Below, in pieces: positions 1-6,718 of a stretch of 9,294 bases of DNA. How positions within the stretch are numbered: position 1 is the stretch's first letter; the number at the start of each line of letters is the position of its first letter. A program made the translations under genes and the position numbers. The notes beneath the pieces were generated by a model. It was not told the DNA's origin. It saw only the letters and a program-made list of their open reading frames with translations, and did no database searches. Source of the stretch: Opitutia bacterium UBA957 (GTDB taxonomy: Bacteria; Verrucomicrobiota; Verrucomicrobiia; Opitutales; UBA953); NCBI GenBank assembly GCA_002293065.1, contig DBCN01000063.1, positions 56,067-65,360 on the forward strand, given 5' to 3'.

Positions 1-761
1 GCGTCGTAGTAATGCGTGGAGGCCAGCTTGACGGCCTTCATCGTGGCCTCGGCGGAGGTGCCGCCGACGACGATCGCCAAGTGGTACGGCGGGCAAGCGG
101 CCGTGCCGAGGCTCTTCATCTTTTCGGTCAGGAAAGCGACGAGCGACTTCGGGTTCAGGACGGCCTTGGTCTCCTGATACAAGTAGCACTTGTTCGCGGA
201 GCCACCGCCCTTCGCGACGAAGAGGAATTCGAACTTCATCCCGCCCGTGGCGGCGATGTCGACCTGCGCCGGGAGATTCGTGCCCGTGTTCTTTTCGGTG
301 TAGAGGTCGAGCGGCGCGAGCTGGGAGTAGCGGAGGTTGTTCTGCGCGTAGGCTTGGTAGACGCCGAACGACAAGGCCTCGGCATCATCGCCGCCGGTCC
401 AGACCTGCTGGCCTTTCTTGGCGGTGATGGCCGCGGTGCCGGTATCCTGACAGAACGGCAGGACGCCTTTGGCGGCGACCTCCGCATTACGAAGCATGGC
501 CAAGGCGACCGCGCGATCGTTGTCGCTGGCTTCGGCGTCGGCCAGGATCGCGGCGACCTGCTGCAGATGCTCCGAGCGGAGGTAGAAATTGATGTCGTGG
601 AACGCCTGGTTCGCCAGGAGCGTGAGCCCCTCGGGCGCGACCTTGAGCACTGGCTTGCCGTCGAACTCGGCGACCGAAACGTGGTCCTTGGTGACCAAGC
701 GATACTTGGTCGTATCGGGTCCCAGCGGGAAGGGTTCCTGATAATGGAATTGCGAGGCCAT
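1..761 (-). CDS. fumA: Fumarate hydratase, class I (single-chain, [4Fe-4S]); N-terminal part
   Basis: Class I fumarase interconverts fumarate and L-malate in the TCA cycle using a cytosolic [4Fe-4S] cluster. The visible 253 residues follow the E. coli FumA/FumB pattern almost from the first residue: FHYQEPFPLG near the start, KGVLPFCQDTGTA with Cys104, KNTGTNLPAQVD around 158-168, AKGGGSANK at 183-191, and GTAACPPYH with Cys223. Cys104 and Cys223 match two of the three cluster ligands of FumA (Cys105 and Cys224); the third lies beyond the window, as does the rest of a protein usually near 545 residues. The single-chain layout distinguishes it from two-subunit class I fumarases. ATG at 761 is chosen because similarity to FumA begins at once; GGAAG lies 3 bases upstream, a close and weak ribosome site. 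It lies 65 bases downstream of the YgfZ-like gene on the same strand and is probably co-transcribed. FumA versus FumB cannot be told apart here, so the symbol marks the family. Confidence 0.96.
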   Translation of the reverse strand, partial: MASQFHYQEPFPLGPDTTKYRLVTKDHVSVAEFDGKPVLKVAPEGLTLLANQAFHDINFYLRSEHLQQVAAILADAEASDNDRAVALAMLRNAEVAAKGVLPFCQDTGTAAITAKKGQQVWTGGDDAEALSFGVYQAYAQNNLRYSQLAPLDLYTEKNTGTNLPAQVDIAATGGMKFEFLFVAKGGGSANKCYLYQETKAVLNPKSLVAFLTEKMKSLGTAACPPYHLAIVVGGTSAEATMKAVKLASTHYYD

Positions 762-826
762 CGGCTTCCAATGAAACGCCCCGAGGCTCAGTCGCAAACG
801 GAAACCGAACGAGGGCGGCGACTCGC

Positions 827-1642
827 CTAGGCCTTGGCCAGCGGCAACGCCGCGGGCGCGCCCAGCACCACCCCGCCGCTCACCGTGGCGCAAACCGTCC
901 CGACCGGCAGGTCGAGGCCGACCAAAGCCAGCCCGTACGGGCCCGCGGCGGAGCGTACCTTACCGACGACCTTGCCCTCAACCGAGAGCTCTGAACCAGC
1001 CGCCAACGATGCGCCGTCGACCGAGGCGACGCGGCGAAGGATGCGCCGCAGCGAGCCCATGGACTGAATCCGGGCCATGACTTCCTGCCCTAGGTAGCAG
1101 CCCTTCGTGTAACTGACCCAGGGCTCGAGTCCGCACTCCTGCGGAAACTCGTTCGCGCCGCAATCGTCCGGAACGGACGGGACGCCGGATTGGATGCGCA
1201 GGGCCTCCAGTTCGGCGAGGGCCGCCAGGGTGGCCGGAGCGGCCGCGCCCGCGGGAGTCAGCACATCCCAAGCCGGTACGCCGTAACGCTGCGTCGCGAA
1301 AACGCGCGCGGCGCCAGCTGTCGGGATTTCGCCCCAGGCCACCCAGCGGCGCCAACCCGTGGACTCATCCGTGGCGATGACATCGTCCGCGATCACATTG
1401 GCGGTCACCACGGCGATGAGCGCCGCCGCCGTCAGGCGCGGCGCCAGCAGCAGGAACGTACCATCGGCCTCCTTGCTCACCACCGTATGGGCGAGCACCC
1501 GACCCTTGCGGTTCAACCACAGGGCGTCGACCAACGAGACCGCGCGCAGGTCGGCCGTGCACTGTCCCTGCAGGAAGGCCGCCGCATCCTCGCCGGAGAC
1601 CCGGACGACCGCGGTGTCGGCTGGAGCGCAATGGGCAGCCAT
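827..1642 (-). CDS. ygfZ: YgfZ/GcvT-domain folate-binding protein (Fe-S enzyme maintenance)
   Basis: A 271-residue protein of the YgfZ/Iba57 family, relatives of the glycine cleavage T protein. In E. coli and mitochondria such proteins use folate and support the activity of certain Fe-S enzymes (MiaB, aconitase and others), without acting in glycine cleavage. The family signature KGCYLGQE is at residues 180-187 with the conserved Cys182, followed by VMARIQSMG. The N-terminal part has the usual VSGEDAAAFLQGQ segment (15-27) and NRKGRVL (44-50). Length is slightly short of E. coli YgfZ (326 residues), with a small C-terminal barrel ending in LPLAKA. The ATG overlaps the pgpA stop as TGATG, which fixes the start and implies translational coupling; no Shine-Dalgarno is visible. 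The next gene downstream encodes an Fe-S fumarase, a plausible client. The family call is firm; the exact client is inference. Confidence 0.88.
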   Translation of the reverse strand: MAAHCAPADTAVVRVSGEDAAAFLQGQCTADLRAVSLVDALWLNRKGRVLAHTVVSKEADGTFLLLAPRLTAAALIAVVTANVIADDVIATDESTGWRRWVAWGEIPTAGAARVFATQRYGVPAWDVLTPAGAAAPATLAALAELEALRIQSGVPSVPDDCGANEFPQECGLEPWVSYTKGCYLGQEVMARIQSMGSLRRILRRVASVDGASLAAGSELSVEGKVVGKVRSAAGPYGLALVGLDLPVGTVCATVSGGVVLGAPAALPLAKA

Positions 1643-2115
1643 CAGAGGATGAACCAGAGCCAGGCAATCGCGTGCAGCGCGAGGTTGGCGTAGATTGCCG
1701 CCATCACGTCATCGAGGACGATGCCGAAGCCGCCGGGCAGCTTCTCCAGCGCCTTGATCCCGAAGGGCTTCGTGATGTCGAAAAGCCGGAACAACAGAAA
1801 CCCCAGCAGGATGAGGAGCAACGCCGACTTGCCGCCATGCACATAGGGATTGAACAGGAAGACCAGCGGCATGGCCGCAAACTCATCGAGGACGACTTCC
1901 GAAGGGTCCTTCTTGCCGATCATCACGGCCGCGACGCCGCAGATCACGATCGCCATCAGGACGACCAACGCATCGAAGATGAACTCGTGGTGCCATCCTT
2001 TGGCATGCGCTTGCCGCACGACCAAGGCCCACCAGAACAACCCCGCCGCCGATCCCCATGTGCCCGGCGCCCGGAGCCGGCCCAGTGGGCCCAGCGTGGC
2101 GATGCCCACCATCAT
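1642..2115 (-). CDS. pgpA: Phosphatidylglycerophosphatase A
   Basis: This 157-residue inner-membrane enzyme removes phosphate from phosphatidylglycerophosphate to give phosphatidylglycerol. PgpA hallmarks appear in order: GTWGS at 18-22, DPSEVVLDE at 70-78 (the acidic, metal-binding block seen as SIVWDE in E. coli), RLFDITKP at 110-117, and GFGIVLDDVMAAIYAN at 129-144. Hydrophobic stretches near 22-34, 47-65, 82-90, 98-112 and 138-156 fit a polytopic membrane protein. The open frame extends further upstream, to 2223, but the homologous part begins at the ATG at 2115, and that ATG overlaps the pgsA stop as ATGA. I therefore take 2115 as the start; the next codon is also ATG. No Shine-Dalgarno is evident, so translation probably relies on coupling to pgsA. 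The upstream neighbour makes its substrate. The stop overlaps the start of the YgfZ-like gene. Confidence 0.93.
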   Translation of the reverse strand: MMVGIATLGPLGRLRAPGTWGSAAGLFWWALVVRQAHAKGWHHEFIFDALVVLMAIVICGVAAVMIGKKDPSEVVLDEFAAMPLVFLFNPYVHGGKSALLLILLGFLLFRLFDITKPFGIKALEKLPGGFGIVLDDVMAAIYANLALHAIAWLWFIL

Positions 2116-2777
2116 CCGGACAAGCCCGGCAAGTGCCGGCGATGGCGGATGAGGTAACTCGCGCCGGAGATGACCGTCAGCGCGACGGAGAGCCAGAAGA
2201 GCCCCATGATGATGATTTCCCAACGCTCGTGCCAGAGGGCGGAGAGCTTCCAGTGCGTCTCATAGGCGCGCAGGCCGATGAGATGGCCGATGGCCAGGAT
2301 CTGGAGGAAGGTCTTGATCTTACCGAGCCCTTCGGCCTCGAGCACCTGACCCGAAGCCGCCGCCACGAGACGCAAGCCGGTGATCAGGAATTCGCGGCAT
2401 AGGATCAACACCACGCCAAAGGCCGCCAAGAGCCTTTCGCCGTCGGAGGGATTCAGGTAGCCTGCGGCCGGCAGGTCGCCGATCACCGGACCCAGCACAT
2501 GACGACCAGGGAGGCAATCGGCCGCCAGCAAGGCCACCAACAGGCCGAGGATGAAGATCTTGTCGACCAAGGCATCCATCAGTCGGCCGAAGTCGGAAAC
2601 CGCCCCCAGCTTACGGGCGATCCAGCCATCAAAGATGTCGGTCAGGGCGGCCAGAATGAACAAAGCCAAGGCGGCGCTGGCCCAAACCCCCGCCCAAGCG
2701 GTCCAGAGGGCGATGAGGAAAACTGCCGGGAGCCGCGCGGCGGTCAGAAGGTTGGGGATATGCTGAAGGAAACGCAT
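2112..2777 (-). CDS. pgsA: CDP-diacylglycerol-glycerol-3-phosphate 3-phosphatidyltransferase
   Basis: PgsA condenses CDP-diacylglycerol with glycerol-3-phosphate to form phosphatidylglycerophosphate in the inner membrane. The 221-residue product carries an exact CDP-alcohol phosphotransferase motif: Asp47, Asp50-Gly51, Ala54-Arg55, Gly64, Asp68 and Asp72, matching D-x2-D-G-x2-A-R-x8-G-x3-D-x3-D. It opens with the typical NLLTAARLPAVF segment (residues 9-20), and CREFLITGLRL (127-137) matches the conserved REXXXXXLR region. Hydrophobic segments lie near 14-46, 73-86, 117-127, 154-168 and 186-205. The reading frame is open back to 3434, but that upstream part is antisense to coaD; the ATG at 2777 sits where PgsA homology begins. 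The protein is about 40 residues longer than E. coli PgsA (182), mostly from a loop around residues 86-115. Its stop overlaps the pgpA start. No Shine-Dalgarno is visible. Confidence 0.93.
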   Translation of the reverse strand: MRFLQHIPNLLTAARLPAVFLIALWTAWAGVWASAALALFILAALTDIFDGWIARKLGAVSDFGRLMDALVDKIFILGLLVALLAADCLPGRHVLGPVIGDLPAAGYLNPSDGERLLAAFGVVLILCREFLITGLRLVAAASGQVLEAEGLGKIKTFLQILAIGHLIGLRAYETHWKLSALWHERWEIIIMGLFWLSVALTVISGASYLIRHRRHLPGLSG

Positions 2778-2822
2778 GCGGGCTTGCGGGGACAATGTTC
2801 TGGGGCGAGAGTCAGCCGCAAC

Positions 2823-2826
2823 AGGA
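2823..2826 (+). promoter_or_regulatory. Ribosome binding site of coaD
   Basis: AGGA stands 5 bases before the ATG at 2832, inside a short A-rich tract. It supports that start over the long open extension reaching back to 2499, which is only the antisense of pgsA. It is the clearest Shine-Dalgarno in the window. Confidence 0.55.
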
Positions 2827-2831
2827 AAACA

Positions 2832-3323
2832 ATGGCCCTCAAACCGCGCATCGCCGTCTACCCCGGCACCTTCGACCCGATCACCCTCGGGCACCTCGAT
2901 GTCCTCCGGCGCGCTTCCCGGCTCTTCGACCGCGTCATCGTCGCCGTGGCGCCGAGCGACGCGAAGAACCCTTGGTTCCCGTTGGATGAACGCTTGGTCA
3001 TGGCGCGCGAGGCCTGCAAGGGCATGGGGAAGATCCGGGTCCTCTCCCTCGATGGCCTCACGGTGGAGTTTGCCCGCAAACATAAGGCCGTGGCCATCAT
3101 TCGCGGCCTTCGCAAGTTCAGCGACTTCGAGTTCGAGTTCGACCTGGCCCACGCCAACCGCCTCATGGCCCCCGAAATCGAGACCGTGGTCCTGATGCCC
3201 AGCCAAGACCAATTCGTGACCTCTTCGACCTTCGTGAAGGACATCGCCCGCCATAAACTGTCCCAAGCCGCCGCTTTTGTGCCCCGTTGCGTGCTGCCAC
3301 GCCTCAAAAAACGCCTCGGTTAA
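2832..3323 (+). CDS. coaD: Phosphopantetheine adenylyltransferase
   Basis: CoaD transfers AMP from ATP to 4'-phosphopantetheine, giving dephospho-CoA in the fourth step of coenzyme A synthesis, in the cytosol. The 163 residues match the family over their whole length (E. coli CoaD has 159). The nucleotidyltransferase motif is YPGTFDPITLGHLD at 10-23 with the T-x-G-H signature (Thr18, His21). IIRGLRKFSDFEFE at 89-102 contains the phosphate-binding Arg91, and SSTFVKDIARH at 131-141 is the C-terminal ISSSxVKE-type motif. Asn109-Arg110 in the AHANR segment is also conserved. Start at 2832 rests on homology from residue 6 and the AGGA upstream. The gene diverges from pgsA across 54 bases, with no clear promoter seen in that spacer. 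It is followed by a 113-base gap before tig, so it may be monocistronic. Confidence 0.97.
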   Translation: MALKPRIAVYPGTFDPITLGHLDVLRRASRLFDRVIVAVAPSDAKNPWFPLDERLVMAREACKGMGKIRVLSLDGLTVEFARKHKAVAIIRGLRKFSDFEFEFDLAHANRLMAPEIETVVLMPSQDQFVTSSTFVKDIARHKLSQAAAFVPRCVLPRLKKRLG

Positions 3324-3356
3324 GCCTAAAAAGGCCCTTCCTCCGCTGTTGACCGT

Positions 3357-3413
3357 GGGGGAATGTTCCATTTGCTCCCCCTTTCCCCCCTTGCGAGCCC
3401 GCTGGGGCGGCTC
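3357..3413 (+). other. Two small dyads in the coaD-tig spacer (terminator or leader structure?)
   Basis: The 113-base gap between coaD and tig holds two inverted repeats. The first pairs GGGGGA (3357-3362) with TCCCCC (3376-3381) across 13 bases. The second pairs GAGCC (3395-3399) with GGCTC (3409-3413) across 9 bases and is followed by a pyrimidine-rich, partly T-rich run up to the tig start. Either could end coaD transcription or form part of a tig leader. Stems are short and no real U-tract follows, so function is uncertain. A lone TTGACC lies at 3349-3354, but no matching -10 box is found 16-18 bases further on. Confidence 0.3.
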
Positions 3414-3436
3414 CCACCCTTCTTTTCTATACATCC

Positions 3437-4747
3437 ATGGACATCAAAATCCAAGTCACCAACCCGACCCGCCGCTCCGTCACCGTGACGATTCCTGCTG
3501 CGACCGTCGCCGCCTCCGAAAAGGAAGTGGTCAAGGGCTTCACGCGCGAAGCCGCCCTCCCCGGCTTCCGTCCGGGCAAGGCCCCCGAAGCGATCGTCCG
3601 CCAGAAGTACGGCAAGAACATCGCCGACGAAATCAGCCAGCGCCTCCTCGCGCAGGGCTACGAGCGCATCAAGGAAGAGAAGAGCTTCACCGTCTACACC
3701 CTCGCCGACGTCCAGAAGGACGAAGCGGCCCAGGGCGCCGATGTCGTCATCCGCTACGAAGTGGACGTGCTCCCTGAGTTCAAGACCCCCGACTGGAAGA
3801 GCATCAAGATCGCCAAGGAAGCCGTCACGGTGACCGACGCCGACATCGAAGAGAACCTCCAGAAGCTGCTCCAACAGCGCGCCCGCTTCGAGAAGACCGA
3901 AGCCGCCGCCGCCAAGGGCGACTACGTCCGCCTCAGCTACACCGGCACCGTCGACGGCAAGGCCGTCAAGGAAGTCGACGCCGAGGCCGGCCCGCTGGGC
4001 TCGTCCGAATCCACCTGGGAAGAAGCCGGCTCGGAAAGCGAGATCGTCGCCGTCCCCGCCATCGCCAAGGCCATCATCGGCCTCAAGGCGGGCGACAGCG
4101 CCAAGGCTGAACAAGCCTACGGTGCCGACGCCACCCGCGAAGCCCTGCGCGGCAAGACCGTGCAGTACGCGCTCTCCGTCGCCGAAGTCCGCCGCAAGGA
4201 AATCCCCACCGTGGACGAAGCCTTCTGCAAGTCCGTCGGCGTGAAGGATGAAGCCGACCTCCGCGACCAGCTCCGCAAGGGCCTCACCGGCACCAAGGAA
4301 CAGGCCGCCGAAACCGCCCGCCGCGAAAAGGCCCTCGACGCCCTCATCGCCGGCCTCGATCTCCCCCTCCCCCAGTCCGCGGTCGATTCCGTCGCCAACG
4401 GCCTCTTCAACGAGTACCTGCAGCTCCGCCTCCGCAACGGCACCCTGAAGCCCGACCAGTTCGAGGCCCAGCGCGAGGAAATCATCACCGAATCCCGCAA
4501 GGCCGCCGAAACCAAGGTCCGCGCCCAGGTCGTCCTGGTCCGCATCGCCGAAGAAAACGGCATCGACCTCACCCGCGAGGAGTTCACCCAGGCCATCCTC
4601 CGCGAGGCCTACCGCACCAATGTTCAGCCCGAAAAGCTGGCCAAGGACCGCAATCAGCTCCAGGTCATCCGCCGCGACGCGGTCCTGAACAAAGCCCTCG
4701 ACCTCGTCCTCGACGGGAAAGCCCCGGAAGCGGTTGAGAAAGCCTAA
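3437..4747 (+). CDS. tig: Trigger factor, ribosome-associated chaperone
   Basis: Trigger factor binds near the ribosome exit tunnel and shields nascent chains. The 436 residues show the standard three-part layout. The N-terminal ribosome-binding domain (about 1-115) has the signature GFRPGKAP at 43-50. An FKBP-like domain runs from about 155 to 252 (GDYVRLSYTGTVDG at 161-174). The helical C-terminal chaperone domain (about 255-436) includes the typical DEAF box and many charged helices. Length matches E. coli (432). In a hand alignment, positions equal to E. coli Phe198 and Phe233 of the isomerase pocket are Ile209 and Tyr244, so isomerase activity may be weak or lost. Codon choice is heavily C/G-ending, fitting high expression. 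No Shine-Dalgarno precedes the ATG. It heads the common tig-clpP-clpX arrangement. Confidence 0.97.
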   Translation: MDIKIQVTNPTRRSVTVTIPAATVAASEKEVVKGFTREAALPGFRPGKAPEAIVRQKYGKNIADEISQRLLAQGYERIKEEKSFTVYTLADVQKDEAAQGADVVIRYEVDVLPEFKTPDWKSIKIAKEAVTVTDADIEENLQKLLQQRARFEKTEAAAAKGDYVRLSYTGTVDGKAVKEVDAEAGPLGSSESTWEEAGSESEIVAVPAIAKAIIGLKAGDSAKAEQAYGADATREALRGKTVQYALSVAEVRRKEIPTVDEAFCKSVGVKDEADLRDQLRKGLTGTKEQAAETARREKALDALIAGLDLPLPQSAVDSVANGLFNEYLQLRLRNGTLKPDQFEAQREEIITESRKAAETKVRAQVVLVRIAEENGIDLTREEFTQAILREAYRTNVQPEKLAKDRNQLQVIRRDAVLNKALDLVLDGKAPEAVEKA

Positions 4748-4761
4748 GGTCCGGGTATAGT
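4734..4761 (+). promoter_or_regulatory. Candidate sigma70 promoter for clpP-clpX-hisA
   Basis: TTGAGA (4734-4739) and TATAGT (4756-4761) each match 5 of 6 consensus bases and are separated by 16 bases. The -35 box lies in the last codons of tig and the tig stop falls in the spacer. Transcription would begin near 4768, leaving about 13 bases before the clpP ATG at 4781. The -10 box overlaps a perfect inverted repeat, GGGTA-TAG-TACCC (4753-4765), which could be an operator or a small hairpin. Promoter consensus in this organism is not known. Confidence 0.45.
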
Positions 4762-4780
4762 ACCCCTCACTCCTCCTACC

Positions 4781-5377
4781 ATGTCCTATATCATCCCCAA
4801 CGTTGTTGAAAGAGATGCGCGCGGCGAACGGGCCTGGGACATCTACAGCCGCCTGCTCAAGGACCGCATCATCTTCTTGGGCTCGCCCATCTACGACGAC
4901 GTCGCCAACGCCGTCATCGCCCAGATGCTGTTCCTGCAGATGGAGGACCCGAAGAAGGACATCTCGCTCTACATCAACTCCCCCGGTGGCTCGATCACCG
5001 CGGGCATGGCGATCTACGACACGATGAACTTCCTCACGTGCGAGGTGAACACCTATTGCATCGGCATGGCCGCCTCCATGGCGACCGTCCTGCTCGCCGC
5101 CGGCACCAAGGGCAAGCGCCACGCGCTCCCGAACTGCCGCGTCATGATCCATCAGCCGAGCGGCGGCGCGACCGGGCAGACGTCCGACATCTCCATCGCC
5201 GCCAAGGAAATCCTCCGCTGGCGCGACACGCTGAACCATGTCCTCGCCAAGCACAGCGGCCGCACGGCGGCGGAGCTGCAGCGCGACTCGGACCGCGACA
5301 ATTACATGACGGCCGATGAGGCCAAGGCCTACGGCCTCGTCGACCACGTCGTCCTGCCCAAGGCAGGCCGCGCCTAA
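4781..5377 (+). CDS. clpP: ATP-dependent Clp protease proteolytic subunit
   Basis: ClpP forms the double-heptamer serine protease chamber that degrades proteins unfolded by ClpX or ClpA. The 198-residue product has the full catalytic triad: Ser99 in GMAASMA (95-101), His124 in RVMIHQPSGG (120-129), and Asp173 in DRDNYM, with the same spacing as the mature E. coli enzyme (97, 122, 171). LYINSPGGS at 63-71 is the substrate-binding strand and oxyanion region. The N-terminus is short, ending just upstream of the IIPNVVERDARGERAWDIYSRLL segment beginning at residue 4, so there is little or no propeptide compared with the 14 residues of E. coli. It lies 33 bases after tig and 5 bases before clpX. 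Instead of a Shine-Dalgarno the upstream bases are pyrimidine-rich (CTCCTCC). A second promoter inside tig may drive it. Confidence 0.98.
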   Translation: MSYIIPNVVERDARGERAWDIYSRLLKDRIIFLGSPIYDDVANAVIAQMLFLQMEDPKKDISLYINSPGGSITAGMAIYDTMNFLTCEVNTYCIGMAASMATVLLAAGTKGKRHALPNCRVMIHQPSGGATGQTSDISIAAKEILRWRDTLNHVLAKHSGRTAAELQRDSDRDNYMTADEAKAYGLVDHVVLPKAGRA

Positions 5378-5382
5378 TCCTC

Positions 5383-6714
5383 ATGGCCGGCGACCAGGCG
5401 GAGTGCTGCTCCTTCTGCGGCAAGCCGGCCGCGCAGGCTGGTAAACTCATCGCAGGCCCCAAGGGCATCGGCATCTGCGATGTCTGCGTGTCCACCTGCG
5501 GTCGGCTCATCGACCGGGAACGCGCCCGCGAAGGCAAAGGCGGCTCGGCCGCGTCCGCGGGCCCGGCCCTGCAGGATGGTCCGGCGAAGTACGTGCCGAC
5601 GCCCGTCAAGCTCGTCGCCCCTTCCGCCCTCCGCGCCGAACTCGACATCCACGTCATCGGTCAGGACCACGCGAAGAAGGTCCTCTCCGTCGCCGTCCAC
5701 AACCACTACAAGCGACTCAACGATCGCCTCACGCAAGCCGCGGGCGGCGACAAGGCCAACGCCCTCGGCGACGTCGAGCTGGACAAGAGCAACGTCCTGC
5801 TGATCGGACCGACCGGCACCGGCAAGACGCTCCTCGCCAAGACGCTCGCGCGCATGCTCGACGTGCCGTTCGCCATCGCGGACGCCACCACGCTCACCGA
5901 AGCCGGCTACGTCGGTGACGACGTCGAAACCGTCGTCCTGCGCCTGCTCCAAGCCGCCGACATGAACGTCGAACGCGCGCAGCGCGGCATCGTCTTCATC
6001 GACGAGATCGACAAGATCGGCCGCAAGTCCGACTCCGCCTCCATCACGCGCGATGTCTCCGGCGAAGGCGTCCAGCAGGCCCTCCTCAAGCTCCTCGAAG
6101 GCACCGTCTGCAACGTTCCGCCCGCCGGCGGCCGCAAGCACCCCGAGCAGCAGTGCATCCGGATCGATACGAGCGACATCCTCTTCATCGCCGGTGGCGC
6201 GTTCGTCGGCCTCGACCGGCTCATCGCCCGCCGCGCGGGCACCAAGGCCCTCGGCTTCATCCAAGGCGGCGACATCCCGCCGACGCTCACGGCCGAGCAG
6301 GTCCTCGCCGGCCTGCAGCCGGAAGATTTGTTCTCGTTCGGGATGATCCCCGAATTCGTCGGCCGGCTGCCCGTGATTTCCGTGCTCGAACCGCTCAACA
6401 AGGACGCGCTCATCCGCATCCTCACCGAGCCGAAGAACGCCCCGACCAAGCAGTACCGCAAGCTCTTCGGGCTTTCGGGCATGCACCTCGAATTCACGCC
6501 GGGCGCGCTCGACGCCGCCGCGGAACGCGCCCTCGCCCTCGGCACCGGTGCCCGGGGCCTGCGCTCCGTGCTCGAAGGCGTGCTGCTCGAGACGATGTAC
6601 AGCCTCCCCGAACACCCGGCTGGCTCGAAGTTCACGGTGACGGCGGAAGCCATCCGCGGCGAGAAGCCCGTGACGGTGACGGCCGCGAGCGCGAAGTCCC
6701 GCAAGGGCGCCTGA
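5383..6714 (+). CDS. clpX: ATP-dependent Clp protease ATP-binding subunit ClpX
   Basis: ClpX is the hexameric AAA+ unfoldase that recognises substrates and feeds them into ClpP. The 443 residues show the complete architecture. A zinc-binding N-domain has Cys9, Cys12, Cys32 and Cys35. The AAA+ core has Walker A GPTGTGKT (142-149), pore loop 1 GYVGD (175-179), Walker B FIDEID (205-210), the RKH loop (251-253), arginine finger Arg328 in IPEFVGRLP, and sensor 2 GARGLR (389-394). LGF at 290-292 occupies the place of the IGF loop that docks on ClpP, so partnership with the adjacent clpP is expected. The residues between about 42 and 75 are a Gly/Ala-rich linker. Gaps are 5 bases to clpP and 4 to hisA, consistent with one transcript. 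No Shine-Dalgarno is seen. Nothing suggests damage or truncation. Confidence 0.98.
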   Translation: MAGDQAECCSFCGKPAAQAGKLIAGPKGIGICDVCVSTCGRLIDRERAREGKGGSAASAGPALQDGPAKYVPTPVKLVAPSALRAELDIHVIGQDHAKKVLSVAVHNHYKRLNDRLTQAAGGDKANALGDVELDKSNVLLIGPTGTGKTLLAKTLARMLDVPFAIADATTLTEAGYVGDDVETVVLRLLQAADMNVERAQRGIVFIDEIDKIGRKSDSASITRDVSGEGVQQALLKLLEGTVCNVPPAGGRKHPEQQCIRIDTSDILFIAGGAFVGLDRLIARRAGTKALGFIQGGDIPPTLTAEQVLAGLQPEDLFSFGMIPEFVGRLPVISVLEPLNKDALIRILTEPKNAPTKQYRKLFGLSGMHLEFTPGALDAAAERALALGTGARGLRSVLEGVLLETMYSLPEHPAGSKFTVTAEAIRGEKPVTVTAASAKSRKGA

Positions 6715-6718
6715 TTTC

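Noticed and set aside
790..823. AGTCGC...GCGACT inverted repeat between the YgfZ-like gene and fumarase
   Set aside because: Only six pairs across a 22-base loop with no U-tract; easily expected by chance in GC-rich DNA.
12..830. A 272-codon plus-strand open frame at the left edge
   Set aside because: It is antisense to the fumarase gene, whose minus-strand reading matches class I fumarase throughout.
2778..2831. Divergent promoters between pgsA and coaD
   Set aside because: GACAAT (2791-2796) on plus and TTGCGG on minus resemble single boxes, but neither has a partner at acceptable spacing. Promoters are probably present but cannot be placed.
3349..3377. TTGACC as the -35 box of a tig promoter
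   Set aside because: No -10-like hexamer occurs 16-18 bases downstream (tttgct, ttgctc, tgctcc). The TATACA at 3428 is too close to the ATG and lacks a -35.
2778..3434. N-terminal extension of pgsA to a start at 3434
   Set aside because: The extension is antisense to coaD, and PgsA homology begins at the ATG at 2777.
3326..5347. A 673-codon open frame on the minus strand opposite tig and clpP
   Set aside because: It is the complement of two clearly conserved genes with G/C-rich third positions, which removes stops from the opposite frame. Its translation is low-complexity (Gly/Asp/Leu/Ala-rich) with no recognisable domain.
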